32,756 bases of DNA, taken from contig JAFAVP010000209.1 in assembly GCA_019242395.1 (NCBI GenBank), positions 1-32,756 on the forward strand. The letters run 5' to 3'. Below, in pieces: positions 14,334 through 26,254 of this stretch (position 1 is the stretch's first letter; the number at the start of each line of letters is the position of its first letter). A program made the translations under genes and the position numbers. The stretch is from Alphaproteobacteria bacterium. GTDB lineage: Bacteria > Pseudomonadota > Alphaproteobacteria > Micropepsales > Micropepsaceae. The notes under the pieces were generated by a model, which worked only from the letters and a program-made list of their open reading frames with translations, was not told the DNA's origin and ran no database searches.

Positions 14334-15499
14334 CCAAGTCAGATTTGGTTGTAAAGCTCGCAAGCTCCGCGGCATCGGTCGGCAAGGCGGCTTGGAATGC
14401 CTGCGCCAAATCCGAAGGCGTAAGCGATCCGCATCCCTTCACGCGCTACGAGTTCTTTGAAGCACTCGAGCAATCCGGCTCGGCCACCTCGCGCACGGGC
14501 TGGCGTCCTTGCCATTTAACAATCGAGCGAGACGGAGCGATCCAAGGCCTGCTGCCGCTGTATCTTAAGTCCCATTCGCAGGGAGAATATGTCTTCGACT
14601 GGGCATGGGCCGACGCATTTGAACGCGCCGGCGGGGAGTACTATCCAAAACTCCAGGCAAGTGTCCCGTTCACGCCGGTGACCGGAAGACGCTTGCTGAT
14701 TTCATCCGCACATCGCGGGGCCAGGGAGCAAATTCAGCAAGAGTTGCTGTCGGCTGCTATCTTGGCGGTCGAACAACTGGGCACCTCATCCTTGCACATC
14801 ACCTTTCTCACAGAGGAAGAGTGGCATGCCGCTGCCGGATCCGGCTTCCTCCAGCGGGCAGATCAGCAATTTCACTGGCACAATCGGGGCTATGCCAGCT
14901 TCGATGACCTCCTGGCTGACCTCTCTTCGTCGAAGCGCAAGAACCTGCGCAAAGAACGCGCAGCGGTATTCTCAGAAGGCGTGCAGTTTGAGTGGCTCAG
15001 CGGCCGGGAGATCACGGAAGCCCATTGGGACCGCTTCTTCGCCTTCTATATGGACACAGGAGGCCGCAAATGGGAGCACCCGTATCTGACTCGGGGTTTC
15101 TTCTCGCGAGTCGGTGAAAGCATGGGCGATCAGATACTCTTGATCTTGGCGAAGCGAGCGGGGCGTTACATCGCCGGCGCACTCAACTTCTCCGGCGAGA
15201 GTGTTCTGTTCGGCAGGAATTGGGGCGCCACCGAGTTCATCCCCTTCCTGCATTTCGAGACATGCTACTACCAGGCAATCGAGTACGCCATCGCACATGG
15301 GTTCTCGCGGGTAGAGGCCGGTGCGCAAGGTGAGCACAAATTGCTGCGCGGCTATATGCCGGCACCGACCTACTCGGCCCACTACATCGCTCACCCGGGC
15401 TTTCGCCGCGCCGTGGCCGAATATCTGGCCGCGGAACGCCCGGCTGTGGCTGAGAACATGGAAGCTCTTGCCGAGCACGGGCCATATCGGAAAAGGTAG
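14330..15499 (+). CDS. FemAB/GNAT-like protein (DUF482)
   Basis: A 389-residue protein of the DUF482 group, often called peptidogalycan biosynthesis protein, with a double GNAT-type acyltransferase fold. Typical stretches are ASSAASVGKAAWNAC near the N-terminus, HPFTRYEFFEALEQSGS (35-51), LPLYLKSHSQGEYVFDWAWADA (74-95), SSKRKNLRKER, and GAQGEHKLLRGYMP (about 337-350). Activity has not been established for the family; aminoacyl transfer like FemAB is only a structural analogy. The start is GTG and overlaps the ridA stop (GTGA), so the two are translationally coupled. The HIT gene follows 34 bases later. Confidence 0.87.
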   Translation: MTKSDLVVKLASSAASVGKAAWNACAKSEGVSDPHPFTRYEFFEALEQSGSATSRTGWRPCHLTIERDGAIQGLLPLYLKSHSQGEYVFDWAWADAFERAGGEYYPKLQASVPFTPVTGRRLLISSAHRGAREQIQQELLSAAILAVEQLGTSSLHITFLTEEEWHAAAGSGFLQRADQQFHWHNRGYASFDDLLADLSSSKRKNLRKERAAVFSEGVQFEWLSGREITEAHWDRFFAFYMDTGGRKWEHPYLTRGFFSRVGESMGDQILLILAKRAGRYIAGALNFSGESVLFGRNWGATEFIPFLHFETCYYQAIEYAIAHGFSRVEAGAQGEHKLLRGYMPAPTYSAHYIAHPGFRRAVAEYLAAERPAVAENMEALAEHGPYRKR

Positions 15500-15533
15500 T
15501 GTGAACCGAAACAAGACCGCTTGAGAGTCGGCC

Positions 15534-15950
15534 ATGCCGTATGACGCGAGCAATGTGTTCGCCAAAATCCTTCGCGGTGAGCTGCCGTGTGTGAGAGTGT
15601 ATGAGGACGAGCACACCCTCGCTTTCATGGACATCATGCCGAGCGCTGACGGGCACACACTGGTAATTCCAAAGGCCCCAGCGAAAGAAATTTTCGATCT
15701 ATCGGCCGACGGCGCGGCCTGCTTGATCCGCGCCACGCAAAAAGTGGCGAAGGCCGTGAAGAAGGGCCTCAATTGCTCCGGCATCATGCTGGTGCAGCTT
15801 AACGGCGCAGGCGCTGGGCAGAGCATCCCGCATGTGCATTTTCACATTTTGCCGCGCGAAGAAGGCCTGGATTTGCACTTGCACGGCCGGGCCATGCGGG
15901 CGCCGGAGGATCTGGAACCCCTGGCGGCCAAAATCCGGGCCGCGCTCTGA
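15534..15950 (+). CDS. HIT family nucleotide hydrolase/transferase
   Basis: A 138-residue histidine-triad protein. The active-site motif IPHVHFHILP is at residues 98-107, with His100, His102 and His104. The N-terminal NVFAKILRGELPCVRVYEDE is standard for bacterial HIT/Hint-like proteins, which cleave nucleoside phosphoramidates or related adenylated compounds. It is the third gene of an apparent ridA - DUF482 - HIT operon. The physiological substrate is not known. Confidence 0.93.
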   Translation: MPYDASNVFAKILRGELPCVRVYEDEHTLAFMDIMPSADGHTLVIPKAPAKEIFDLSADGAACLIRATQKVAKAVKKGLNCSGIMLVQLNGAGAGQSIPHVHFHILPREEGLDLHLHGRAMRAPEDLEPLAAKIRAAL

Positions 15951-16025
15951 ACTCTGCCTTGCCTCCACTTTGTATTCTGGCTGATTTGTGATTAGCTGCG
16001 GGCCGGGTTGAAAGGGGACTTCTCC

Positions 16026-16613
16026 GTGACGACGAACTGCTGGGCGGCGCTCCTCGCGCTGGTTCTCTGTATAGGCGTACAGGCGCCGTCTTATGCCGCG
16101 CCCACACCTTCCAAGGCAGCCGATTACTGCACCAAGAAGGGTGGCGTGGTGCAGACGCGAATCCCGGAATATGGGACGAATGGCAACAGTCCCTTGGTGC
16201 TTTCCGGCCATAAGGACTTCTGCCAATTCACTTCGGAAAAGGACGGGAGCCAGATCAACGTGCTTCTGAGCACACTGTTCACCAAAGATCCTTCGCTGGC
16301 GGCGCTAGCCTATTACGCAGAAGTTCCCATTGGGCAGTGCAACGGCAATCCGGCCTCCTGTTATTGCACCTTGCTGGGCGGCAGCGATTCCTTCGGAGGC
16401 ATCAATTCGGCCGGGGGCGGCTGGGTGCTTGAAGGCGACTCAAGCGACGTGCTGGAGGCCTGCGTCTTTCCGGATATGTCCTCGATAGACTCCTGGGGGC
16501 TGGCGTACCACTCGGCCGGTATTATACGCGGCAAGGATCTCTCCCAGGTGCTTCGCTATCCCAATCCCTACACCGCGACCCGTCACAAGACGCTCCCTTT
16601 CCGCAAGACCTGA
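16026..16613 (+). CDS. Secreted hypothetical protein with six cysteines
   Basis: A 195-residue exported protein. The GTG start at 16026 has AAAGGGGA seven bases upstream and leads directly into a signal peptide ending SYA/APT near residue 24; a TTG at 16008 is a weaker alternative that would include the ribosome site in the coding region. The mature part has Cys35, 66, 105, 112, 114 and 146, allowing three disulfides in the periplasm. Its first part (DYCTKKGGVV ... DFCQFTSEKDGS) loosely resembles the short DUF333 pattern, but this is not a firm assignment. A short GC-rich hairpin follows the stop. No neighbour suggests a function. Confidence 0.7.
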   Translation: MTTNCWAALLALVLCIGVQAPSYAAPTPSKAADYCTKKGGVVQTRIPEYGTNGNSPLVLSGHKDFCQFTSEKDGSQINVLLSTLFTKDPSLAALAYYAEVPIGQCNGNPASCYCTLLGGSDSFGGINSAGGGWVLEGDSSDVLEACVFPDMSSIDSWGLAYHSAGIIRGKDLSQVLRYPNPYTATRHKTLPFRKT

Positions 16614-16614
16614 A

Positions 16615-16634
16615 CGGCGCGGCATTCAGCGCCG
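16615..16634 (+). terminator. Hairpin after the secreted protein gene
   Basis: CGGCGC and GCGCCG form a six-base GC stem around an eight-base loop, one base after the stop codon at 16613 and about 170 bases before atpH. There is no T-run, so it is a weak terminator candidate at most. Confidence 0.3.
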
Positions 16635-16804
16635 GGACAGATTGTTGCGCCGCAATGGGGGGCATGCTAAACGCCTCCGGCGCGAGGTTTACGAGTCGCC
16701 TGCGCGAGTGAATTTCTTCGCTCAATCAACAGTTTAGCAATCACCCGGATCGAGGCCCGCGCCTTCCCGCAAGGGCACCTCGCGTACGGGCAAATGAGGC
16801 ACTT

Positions 16805-17362
16805 GTGGCGGCGGAACACGCACACGAAAGCGGTTTGGCGGGGCGGTACGCGCTCGCGGTTTTCGACTTGGCGCAGGAAGAGCGGGCGGTCGAAACGGTG
16901 GCGCGCGATTTCGCTGCTCTGAAGGGGCTGATGGGCCAAAGCCCCGACCTGACGCGTCTGATTCGCGCACCCGTGTTTTCGCGCGAGGAACAGGCCGCTG
17001 GCATGAACGGCGTGCTGCACCGGATGGAAGCCGCGCCCCTCACCCGCCGGTTCGTCCTCCTGCTCGCTTCCAAGCGCCGATTGTTCGCGCTTCCGGATAT
17101 TGTCCGCGCCTACGACAGCATGGTGGCGAAACAGAAGGGCGAGATGTCCGCCCAGGTGACAAGCGCGCGTCCGCTGTCCGAGGATGAAACCGCAGAACTA
17201 AAATCCATTCTCCGGTCGAAGCTCTCCAGGGATGTGAACCTGGAGACGCGCGTGGATCCTTCGTTGCTGGGCGGCCTGATCGTGAAGGTCGGCTCGCGCA
17301 TGATAGATTCCAGTTTACGCACGAAACTGAACGGCCTGCGTATGGCCATGCGCGGCGCCTAG
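16805..17362 (+). CDS. atpH: ATP synthase subunit delta
   Basis: A 185-residue F1 delta subunit (OSCP-like), which links the F1 head to the peripheral stalk. The N-terminal six-helix domain begins GLAGRYALAVFDLAQEE, and the C-terminal part ends with DPSLLGGLIVKVGSRMIDSSLRTKLNGL, the family signature. The start is GTG with GAGG six bases upstream. It is the first gene of the ATP synthase F1 operon; the 190 bases upstream are the probable promoter region, where no clear promoter boxes could be chosen. Confidence 0.95.
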   Translation: MAAEHAHESGLAGRYALAVFDLAQEERAVETVARDFAALKGLMGQSPDLTRLIRAPVFSREEQAAGMNGVLHRMEAAPLTRRFVLLLASKRRLFALPDIVRAYDSMVAKQKGEMSAQVTSARPLSEDETAELKSILRSKLSRDVNLETRVDPSLLGGLIVKVGSRMIDSSLRTKLNGLRMAMRGA

Positions 17363-17422
17363 GCCGAAGTAGCACAATCCTCGCTCCTCTCGGGAGCGGC
17401 AAGACCACGAAGGACGAAGACG

Positions 17423-18955
17423 ATGAACATTCAACCCGCCGAAATTTCCGCCATCCTGAAGCGCGAAATTCAGAACTTCGGAGCCGAAGCGGAAGTCTCC
17501 GAAGTCGGCCAGGTGCTCTCCGTCGGCGACGGCATCGCGCGCGTGTACGGCCTCGACAATGTGCAGGCCGGCGAGATGGTTGAGTTTCCCGGCGCCATCA
17601 AGGGCATGGCGTTGAACCTCGAGAACGACAATGTCGGCGTGGTGATCTTCGGCTCCGACGAGCACATCAAGGAAGGCGACACTGTCAAGCGCACCGGCGC
17701 CATCGTGGAGGTACCGGTCGGCAAGGGCCTGCTGGGCCGCGTGGTGGACGCACTTGGAAATCCCATTGACGGCAAAGGCGCGCTGACCGACGTGGCGGAG
17801 CGCCGCCGCGTGGACGTAAAGGCGCCGGGCATCATCCCGCGTAAGAGCGTGAGTGAGCCGATGCAGACGGGCCTCAAAGCGATCGATTCGCTGATCCCTG
17901 TCGGCCGCGGCCAGCGTGAACTGATCATCGGCGATCGGCAAACCGGCAAGACCGCCATCGCCATTGACGCTATCATCAATCAGAAATTCACCAACGCCAG
18001 CGGCGACGAGAAGGCAAAGCTCTATTGCATCTATGTGGCGGTGGGGCAGAAGCGCTCAACGGTGGCCCAGATCGTCAAGACGCTCGAAGATGCCGGCGCC
18101 ATGGAGTACACGACCGTGGTTGCGGCCACCGCTTCGGAGCCGGCGCCGCTGCAGTATCTCGCGCCGTTCGCCGGCTGTGCCATGGGCGAATATTTCCGCG
18201 ACAACGGCATGCACGCGCTGATCATATACGATGATCTTTCCAAGCAGGCGGTTGCCTATCGCCAGATGTCGCTGTTGCTCCGCCGTCCGCCGGGACGCGA
18301 AGCCTATCCGGGCGACGTGTTCTACTTGCACTCCCGTTTACTTGAGCGCGCCGCGAAGCTGAACGCCGACAACGGCAGCGGCTCGCTGACCGCCCTGCCC
18401 GTCATCGAAACGCAGGCGAACGACGTGTCCGCGTACATCCCGACCAACGTGATCTCGATCACCGACGGCCAGATATTCCTTGAGACTGACCTCTTCTTCC
18501 AAGGCATCCGCCCGGCGGTGAACGTCGGTATTTCGGTGTCGCGCGTGGGCTCATCGGCGCAAATCAAGGCGATGAAGCAGGTGGCCGGTTCCATGAAGCT
18601 GGAGCTGGCGCAGTACCGGGAAATGGCGGCCTTCGCGCAGTTCGGCTCAGACCTCGATGCCGCCACGCAACGCCTGCTCAACCGCGGCGCGCGACTTACC
18701 GAAATGTTGAAGCAGCCGCAGTACTCGCCCATGCCGGTCGAAGAACAGGTGGTGGCGATCTACTCCGGCGTGCGCGGCTATCTCGACCGCGTTCCGGTCG
18801 CGGATGTGCAGCGTTTCCAGACGGAGCTGCTGCGCGCTGTTCGCGCCAAGGCGCCTGAAATCCTGAACGCCATTCGTACGGAGAAGGCACTGTCGAAGGA
18901 CACGGAAGACAACTTGAAGGCGCTGCTCGACGATTTCGCGAAGGGCTTCGCCTAA
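17423..18955 (+). CDS. atpA: ATP synthase subunit alpha
   Basis: A 510-residue F1 alpha subunit, the non-catalytic nucleotide-binding partner of beta. The P-loop is GDRQTGKT (170-177), the regulatory arginine is Arg374 in SVSRVGSS, and [13 protein letters not shown] marks the family signature. Length is normal and no key residue is missing. The stop TAA is followed immediately by the ATG of atpG. Confidence 0.98.
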   Translation: MNIQPAEISAILKREIQNFGAEAEVSEVGQVLSVGDGIARVYGLDNVQAGEMVEFPGAIKGMALNLENDNVGVVIFGSDEHIKEGDTVKRTGAIVEVPVGKGLLGRVVDALGNPIDGKGALTDVAERRRVDVKAPGIIPRKSVSEPMQTGLKAIDSLIPVGRGQRELIIGDRQTGKTAIAIDAIINQKFTNASGDEKAKLYCIYVAVGQKRSTVAQIVKTLEDAGAMEYTTVVAATASEPAPLQYLAPFAGCAMGEYFRDNGMHALIIYDDLSKQAVAYRQMSLLLRRPPGREAYPGDVFYLHSRLLERAAKLNADNGSGSLTALPVIETQANDVSAYIPTNVISITDGQIFLETDLFFQGIRPAVNVGISVSRVGSSAQIKAMKQVAGSMKLELAQYREMAAFAQFGSDLDAATQRLLNRGARLTEMLKQPQYSPMPVEEQVVAIYSGVRGYLDRVPVADVQRFQTELLRAVRAKAPEILNAIRTEKALSKDTEDNLKALLDDFAKGFA

Positions 18956-19830
18956 ATGCCGAGCCTGATTTCCTTCCGGCGGCGGATCGCGACGGTCACG
19001 TCGATCCGCAAGATCACCAAGGCGCAGCAGATGGTAGCTGCGTCCAAGCTTCGCCGGGCGCAGGAAGCGGCCGAGGCCGCTCGTCCTTACGCGGAGAAAA
19101 TGAGCGCGGTGATCGCCAATGTCGCGGAAGGCGTACGCGGACAGGCTGGCGCCCCTCGCCTGCTTTCTGGCACCGGCAGCGACGCCGTGCATCTGCTGAT
19201 TGTGGCGACCGCGGATCGCGGCCTCTGCGGCGCTTTCAACACCAACATCGTCCGCCTTGCCCGCCAGCGCATTCAGGCGCTGCTGCAGGAAGGCAAGACG
19301 GTCAAGATACTCTGTGTCGGCCGCAAGGGCCGTGACCAGCTGCGCCGGACCTACGGCTCCATGATCCTCGAGACTGTCGACTTCATGGGCAAGAAGCATA
19401 TCGGGTTCGGAGACGCCGCGAGCATCGCGCGGCGCGTGCTGGAGATGTTCGACCACGGCGAGTTCGACGTCGCCACGATCATCTATTCGCGGTTCCGGTC
19501 GGTCATCAGTCAGGTGCCGACGGCGCAGCAACTAATCCCGGCGCCGATCGAAGCGGTCGCCGCGGGCGGCGTGCAGCAGCAATACGAATATGAGCCGGAT
19601 GAAGGGGAAATCCTCACCGCCCTTTTGCCACGCAACGTCAGCGTCCAGATTTTTCGTGCGCTGCTCGAGAATGTCGCCGGGGAATTCGGCGCCAAGATGA
19701 GCGCCATGGATTCCGCCACGCGCAATGCGGGCGAAGTGATCGGCAAACTGACCCTGCAATACAACCGCACGCGTCAGGCGATGATCACCAAGGAACTGAT
19801 CGAAATCATCTCAGGCGCCGAGGCGCTTTG

Positions 19831-19831
<1 letters not shown>
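18956..19831 (+). CDS. atpG: ATP synthase subunit gamma
   Basis: A 291-residue central-stalk subunit whose rotation couples proton flow to ATP synthesis. The N-terminal helix ([26 protein letters not shown]) and the C-terminal helix ([41 protein letters not shown], including the usual TKE motif) are well conserved. It starts directly after the atpA stop. Its own stop overlaps the ATG of a SIMPL-domain gene by one base, whereas atpD would normally follow. Confidence 0.97.
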
Positions 19832-22075
<2,244 letters not shown>

Positions 22076-22078
22076 GCG

Positions 22079-22477
22079 ATGGCCGAGAAGATTCCATTCG
22101 ACTTGGTGTCGCCCGAGCGGCTCGTCCTCTCGGAGGAAGCCGATATGGTGACCCTGCCCGGCGCCGACGGTTATTTCGGCGTGCTCGCCGGCCATATGCC
22201 GCTCATCACGACGCTGAAGCCCGGCGTGATCGACGTGAGCGGCGGGGCCTTGGGCGACCAGCGCTTCTTCGTGCTGGGTGGTTTCGCTGAGGTCACCACC
22301 ACGAAGGTGACGGTGCTTGCCGAAGAAGCCATGCCGATGGCGGATGTCGATACGGTGGCGCTGGATGAGCGCATCAAAGACGCCGAAGAAGACATCCTTC
22401 TCGCCAAGAGCGAAAGCGACCGCGCCCGCGCTGTCGACACCGTGGACGCTCTGAGAACGCTCCGCGCCTCCCTCTAA
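22079..22477 (+). CDS. atpC: ATP synthase subunit epsilon
   Basis: A 132-residue epsilon subunit that binds the gamma stalk and can inhibit ATP hydrolysis. The N-terminal beta-sandwich is clear: FDLVSPERLVLSEEADMVTLPGADGYFGVLAGHMPLITTLKPG. The C-terminal helical part is short and Glu/Ala/Arg-rich. It starts four bases after the atpD stop and ends the operon. No hairpin was seen in the 39 bases before the next, convergent gene. Confidence 0.96.
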   Translation: MAEKIPFDLVSPERLVLSEEADMVTLPGADGYFGVLAGHMPLITTLKPGVIDVSGGALGDQRFFVLGGFAEVTTTKVTVLAEEAMPMADVDTVALDERIKDAEEDILLAKSESDRARAVDTVDALRTLRASL

Positions 22478-22516
22478 GGACGTGGAAAAGCCCAGACCGG
22501 CCAGCTACGAGTCTCT

Positions 22517-24298
22517 CTAAGCTCTGGTTCCAAGCAACTTTGCCACCTCACCGCGCGCTACCTCCCAGTCATGAATGGGCGGCCGCGCCCATAACGCTTT
22601 CCATCGCAAATCCGCTAAAAGCGTTGGCTCTGCCTGCCGGTCACTGGGAACGAGTAGCAGGCTGCGTTCTCGGGCCGCGTATGCGCGTTCATACCACTCA
22701 ATAGCCCGGTCCAACGCGCCCAAGCGCCGGTAAGCACTGCCGATTTCGGTCGCCCCGCCTTCGCTGGCCCTATAGGCCGCAGCTGCCTGATCGGCAATTT
22801 TGCGCGCATCGGTGCTTCGGCCTTCGGCCAGCGCGATGTCCAGCGGACACCCCATGCGCCACCCGGGCTCTGAAGCATAAAGCGTCGCAAGATTGGCCAA
22901 CATTCTATGGGCCACGCGAAGGTTGTGACGCGCCACCTCATTGGAGCAAAGCGCGTCGCGGCCTGCCGGATTTGCGGGTTGTAGCAGCAAGGCCTTCTGC
23001 TGGGCAGCTACAGCCTCGTCGTAACGCCCTTGCTGGAAATACCAAACCCCCAGATTGTACTGCGCCACGAACGACAACGGATCGAGTTCTGCAGCCCTCT
23101 TCTCAGCCTCGAAATCCTGCTGGGGCAAATTCATGGTAGCGGCCAAAACCGACTGGCTGTGCAGTACCCCATAGCTGTTTGGGTTGATGGCACGAGCGCT
23201 CCGAAACCTGTCAGCCGCCGCCAGCCAATCCCATTTCGCGATAGAAACGAGCATCAGTGTCCGGAGCGCCAGCAGATTACGGCTATCGAGCGACAGCGCC
23301 TGGCGGGCAGCTGCTTCCGCCTGAGGGAACACAGCATTGTCTCCATAGTCGGAAGCTAGAGCAATCAATGCACTGCCATATTCGGCAAAACCGTTTGCAT
23401 AGCCTGGTGCGCGTACGGTCACCTGCTTGAAGATGTCGGCGGCGCGGCGGTAGTCCGCTTCCGCATCACGGGCCACGAAAAAGCGGCCTTGCAGGAACAG
23501 GCGGTAGCTCTGCGGATTGATGGTGCGGGCATCTTGCGTCTTTGCGACTCGCACCAGCAGATGGTTGCCGAGCGCGGCTGCGATCTCGCGTGCAATGCTA
23601 TCCTGTACTACAAGTATGTCGCTTAGGTCCCTATCGTAGCTCCTGGACCAGACCTGAAAGCCGGTTTGCCCATCCACAAGCTGCACGGCAATGCGAATTC
23701 GATCGCGATCGCCAAGCACCGAGCCTTCCACGACCGAGCGTACGTTGAGCGAACGCGCGATGGCCTTCACATCCTGCTTCTTATTTTCGGACGCAAAGGA
23801 GGACGTGCGCGCCGCAACATGGAGCGCGGAATTTTGGGAAAGCGTGTTGATAAGCTGATCGGCAATGCCGTCGCTGAAATAAAGTTTTTTGGGGTCTCCG
23901 CTCAAATTGGCGAACGGCAGCACAGCGATGGAGGCCGCTGGGGGTGTGCCAAGGTTCGGTTGAACATTCGAACCCGTTTTTGGCCACAGGCCCAGCGGCA
24001 ATGCGGCCGCTATTACTACGCAGATCGCGCCGATACCCGCCAGTATGGTGGCGTCGCCACGGGAGGTCGGCCGCACGTGCCCCTGCTCCTTGTGGACGGC
24101 GAAGACCCAGGCAGATGCCAGTGCAACCGGGAAGCCAACTAGCCCGGCTACGATTGCCGCTTGGGAAATCCAGTTTGGCCAGGCGAAGGCGCCGGCCGCG
24201 AGGGCTGTTGCCTGGATGATCGCCCAAGCCGCAACGGCGTAGCCGATGCCGACCCGGTCCAGCCCGCGCCGGCGAATCGTTTCGAGCAGGTTTTCCAT
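22517..24298 (-). CDS. Membrane-anchored TolB-like/TPR protein, paralogue 1
   Basis: A 593-residue protein. Residues 17-38, 45-68 and 85-104 are membrane segments. Residues 122-245 hold a TolB-like module with SIAVLPFANLSGDPKKLYFSDGIADQLI, VVEGSVLGDRDRIRIAVQLVDGQTG and SRSYDRDLSDILVVQDSIA. This is the module often found between a regulatory N-terminus and TPR repeats in proteins annotated as adenylate cyclases. The remaining 340 residues are helical repeats of TPR type. No cyclase catalytic domain or winged helix is present, so it is probably a scaffold or sensor. It is the second of two tandem paralogues, 24 bases downstream of the first. Confidence 0.85.
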   Translation of the reverse strand: MENLLETIRRRGLDRVGIGYAVAAWAIIQATALAAGAFAWPNWISQAAIVAGLVGFPVALASAWVFAVHKEQGHVRPTSRGDATILAGIGAICVVIAAALPLGLWPKTGSNVQPNLGTPPAASIAVLPFANLSGDPKKLYFSDGIADQLINTLSQNSALHVAARTSSFASENKKQDVKAIARSLNVRSVVEGSVLGDRDRIRIAVQLVDGQTGFQVWSRSYDRDLSDILVVQDSIAREIAAALGNHLLVRVAKTQDARTINPQSYRLFLQGRFFVARDAEADYRRAADIFKQVTVRAPGYANGFAEYGSALIALASDYGDNAVFPQAEAAARQALSLDSRNLLALRTLMLVSIAKWDWLAAADRFRSARAINPNSYGVLHSQSVLAATMNLPQQDFEAEKRAAELDPLSFVAQYNLGVWYFQQGRYDEAVAAQQKALLLQPANPAGRDALCSNEVARHNLRVAHRMLANLATLYASEPGWRMGCPLDIALAEGRSTDARKIADQAAAAYRASEGGATEIGSAYRRLGALDRAIEWYERAYAARERSLLLVPSDRQAEPTLLADLRWKALWARPPIHDWEVARGEVAKLLGTRA

Positions 24299-24322
24299 CC
24301 GCCCATCCCTTCTGCGGACGTA

Positions 24323-26113
24323 TCACTCCCCCGTCTGGAATTCAGCTTCAATCTCGCGGCGAGCCGTTTCCCAATCACGCACCTCCGGCTCGTTCCGCAA
24401 GGCCTTCCAGCGGGGATCTGCCAACACCTTGGCCGGAAGAGGATTCGTTTCCACCACCGGGAGAAAGGATGCCTCGTGGAGATCCACCGCGCGGCGGAAC
24501 CAGCTCATAGCCCGGGCGATATCATTGGTTAGCGCATACGCGATGCCGAGGTCGTTCGCCGTAACGTCACTGGACGGAAAGCGCTTTGCGACGGTGTCCG
24601 CGAATCTGTGTGCAGAGTCGTAATCTTTCTTCGCAACCAGGATGAAGAAGCGCGCCGCCGCCGTGTAGGGCGAATCTTCGCCAGATTGGGCCACGAGCGT
24701 CGAAAGAATGCGCTCCGCCCCCTTGATGTCGTGCTTGCCGAGCGCAATCTGGACTTGCACCTGTTGGAGGTCAGCATTTCCCGGCTGCAATGCCCATGCC
24801 TGGGCGGCAACCCGCGCCGCGTCATCGTAGCGCTTCTCACGCAGCCGGTAGAGGGCGAGATTGTAATGATCGATGAAGGACAGCGGATCGAGCTTGATCG
24901 CTTGCTCTTCCGCTGTCCCACAGAATTGCGAAAGGCCCATGTAATCGAAGAAAATCGCCCGCATGTGCCACGCGGCCGCCGTATTTACTTTCAGCTGGTC
25001 GAGCCGTTTGACATCTGATGCCGCCGCCCGCCAGCGCCACTGCAGCAGTTCTACAGTTGCCCGTGCCATAATGGCGGTTGCATTGTACCGATCGAGCGCG
25101 AGCGCCTTGCCGACCGCCTCCAGTGCTGCCGGCACTGCGCCCGGCACCTGGAAATCGAGCGCCGAAGTGGCGTGCGCGTCTCCCAGCGCGGCAAAGCCGT
25201 CCGCGTATCGTGGCGCCAAGGCTGTCGTCCGGGTGAAGAGCTGGATCGCGCGGAGAACCCCCTCCTTTGTCCGTTGCGCGAAGTAATACTGGCCTTGCAA
25301 ATAGGCCTTGTAGGCGTCCGGATCGATCGCTTGCGGTTTGGGGTGCAGGTTGCCAGCAACCACAGGATGCGCAAGAAACCGCTGTGCCACCGCTTCTGTA
25401 ATAGCGTGGGCAATCTCGTCTTGGAGAGACAGGATGTTCGTCAAATCGCGATCATAGGACTGCGACCAGATCTGAAAACCGTTCGCTGCATCGACCAGCT
25501 CTGCGGCAATGCGTACGCGTCGCCCATCCTCCCGCACACTGCCTTCCAGAACGGCGCGTACATTCAGCGCCCGTCCAATGGTCTTAACGTCAACGTCCTT
25601 GCCCCGAAATGAAAAGGCGGACGACCGCGCGGCCACCCGCAGCGACGGGGTCTGTGCCAGTTCCGTGATCAGCTGATCGGCAATTCCATCGCTGAAGTAG
25701 ACCTTCTTCGGGTCGCCGCTGAGATTGGCGAACGGGAGCACCGCAATCGATGAAGCGCTGCTACGCCCGGCTAGGGGTGGGGGTGCTGCAGAGCGTTTCC
25801 ACCAGAGCCCGCCCGAAATTTGCGCTGTCAGCAGGACTGCAACCAAGCCAATCAGTCCAAAGAGCACCCAATCGCGAGCTGAAACAGGCTTTCGGGGCGT
25901 ATCCTGGTGAGATTGCGAAAACCAGGTGAGCGCCAAGGTGACGGGAAAGCCGGCGATCAGCGCGAGGATAAGCCATGGGAGCGCCGAAGCCGGGGCCTCG
26001 AAGGCTGGGAAGGCAATCGAGGCAGCCTGTACAACTATCCAAGCCACAACCGCGTAGGTTGCTCCCACCCGGTCGAGCTTGCGCTCGCGCGCCATTTCCA
26101 ACAGCTGTTCCAT
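24323..26113 (-). CDS. Membrane-anchored TolB-like/TPR protein, paralogue 2
   Basis: A 596-residue protein with the same plan as its neighbour: MEQLLEMARERKLDRVGATYAVVAW at the N-terminus, membrane segments at about 17-36, 45-65 and 83-104, a TolB-like module at 122-245 (IAVLPFANLSGDPKKVYFSDGIADQLITEL; SYDRDLTNIL) and C-terminal TPR-like repeats. The start at 26113 has GGAG seven bases upstream; the frame runs on to 26479, but that part overlaps a divergent gene. The two copies align along their whole length but have diverged in the repeats, pointing to an old tandem duplication. The ligand is unknown. Confidence 0.85.
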   Translation of the reverse strand: MEQLLEMARERKLDRVGATYAVVAWIVVQAASIAFPAFEAPASALPWLILALIAGFPVTLALTWFSQSHQDTPRKPVSARDWVLFGLIGLVAVLLTAQISGGLWWKRSAAPPPLAGRSSASSIAVLPFANLSGDPKKVYFSDGIADQLITELAQTPSLRVAARSSAFSFRGKDVDVKTIGRALNVRAVLEGSVREDGRRVRIAAELVDAANGFQIWSQSYDRDLTNILSLQDEIAHAITEAVAQRFLAHPVVAGNLHPKPQAIDPDAYKAYLQGQYYFAQRTKEGVLRAIQLFTRTTALAPRYADGFAALGDAHATSALDFQVPGAVPAALEAVGKALALDRYNATAIMARATVELLQWRWRAAASDVKRLDQLKVNTAAAWHMRAIFFDYMGLSQFCGTAEEQAIKLDPLSFIDHYNLALYRLREKRYDDAARVAAQAWALQPGNADLQQVQVQIALGKHDIKGAERILSTLVAQSGEDSPYTAAARFFILVAKKDYDSAHRFADTVAKRFPSSDVTANDLGIAYALTNDIARAMSWFRRAVDLHEASFLPVVETNPLPAKVLADPRWKALRNEPEVRDWETARREIEAEFQTGE

Positions 26114-26254
26114 ACGCAGGCTCCGCCCCGGAAATTCATTACCACAGGAATCCGCTAAGTAGCGGGCAACTTTAAGAGATTCGCCGTGTTCTGGAGGGCA
26201 CCAGATACTGGTATAAGGGCATCCGTGAGAGTCCCTACAGGAACTTCCCTCAAC

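Noticed and set aside
18647-19531. 294-residue minus-strand frame opposite atpA and atpG
   Set aside because: Shadow of highly conserved genes; Arg/His/Asp-rich composition typical of antisense GC-rich frames.
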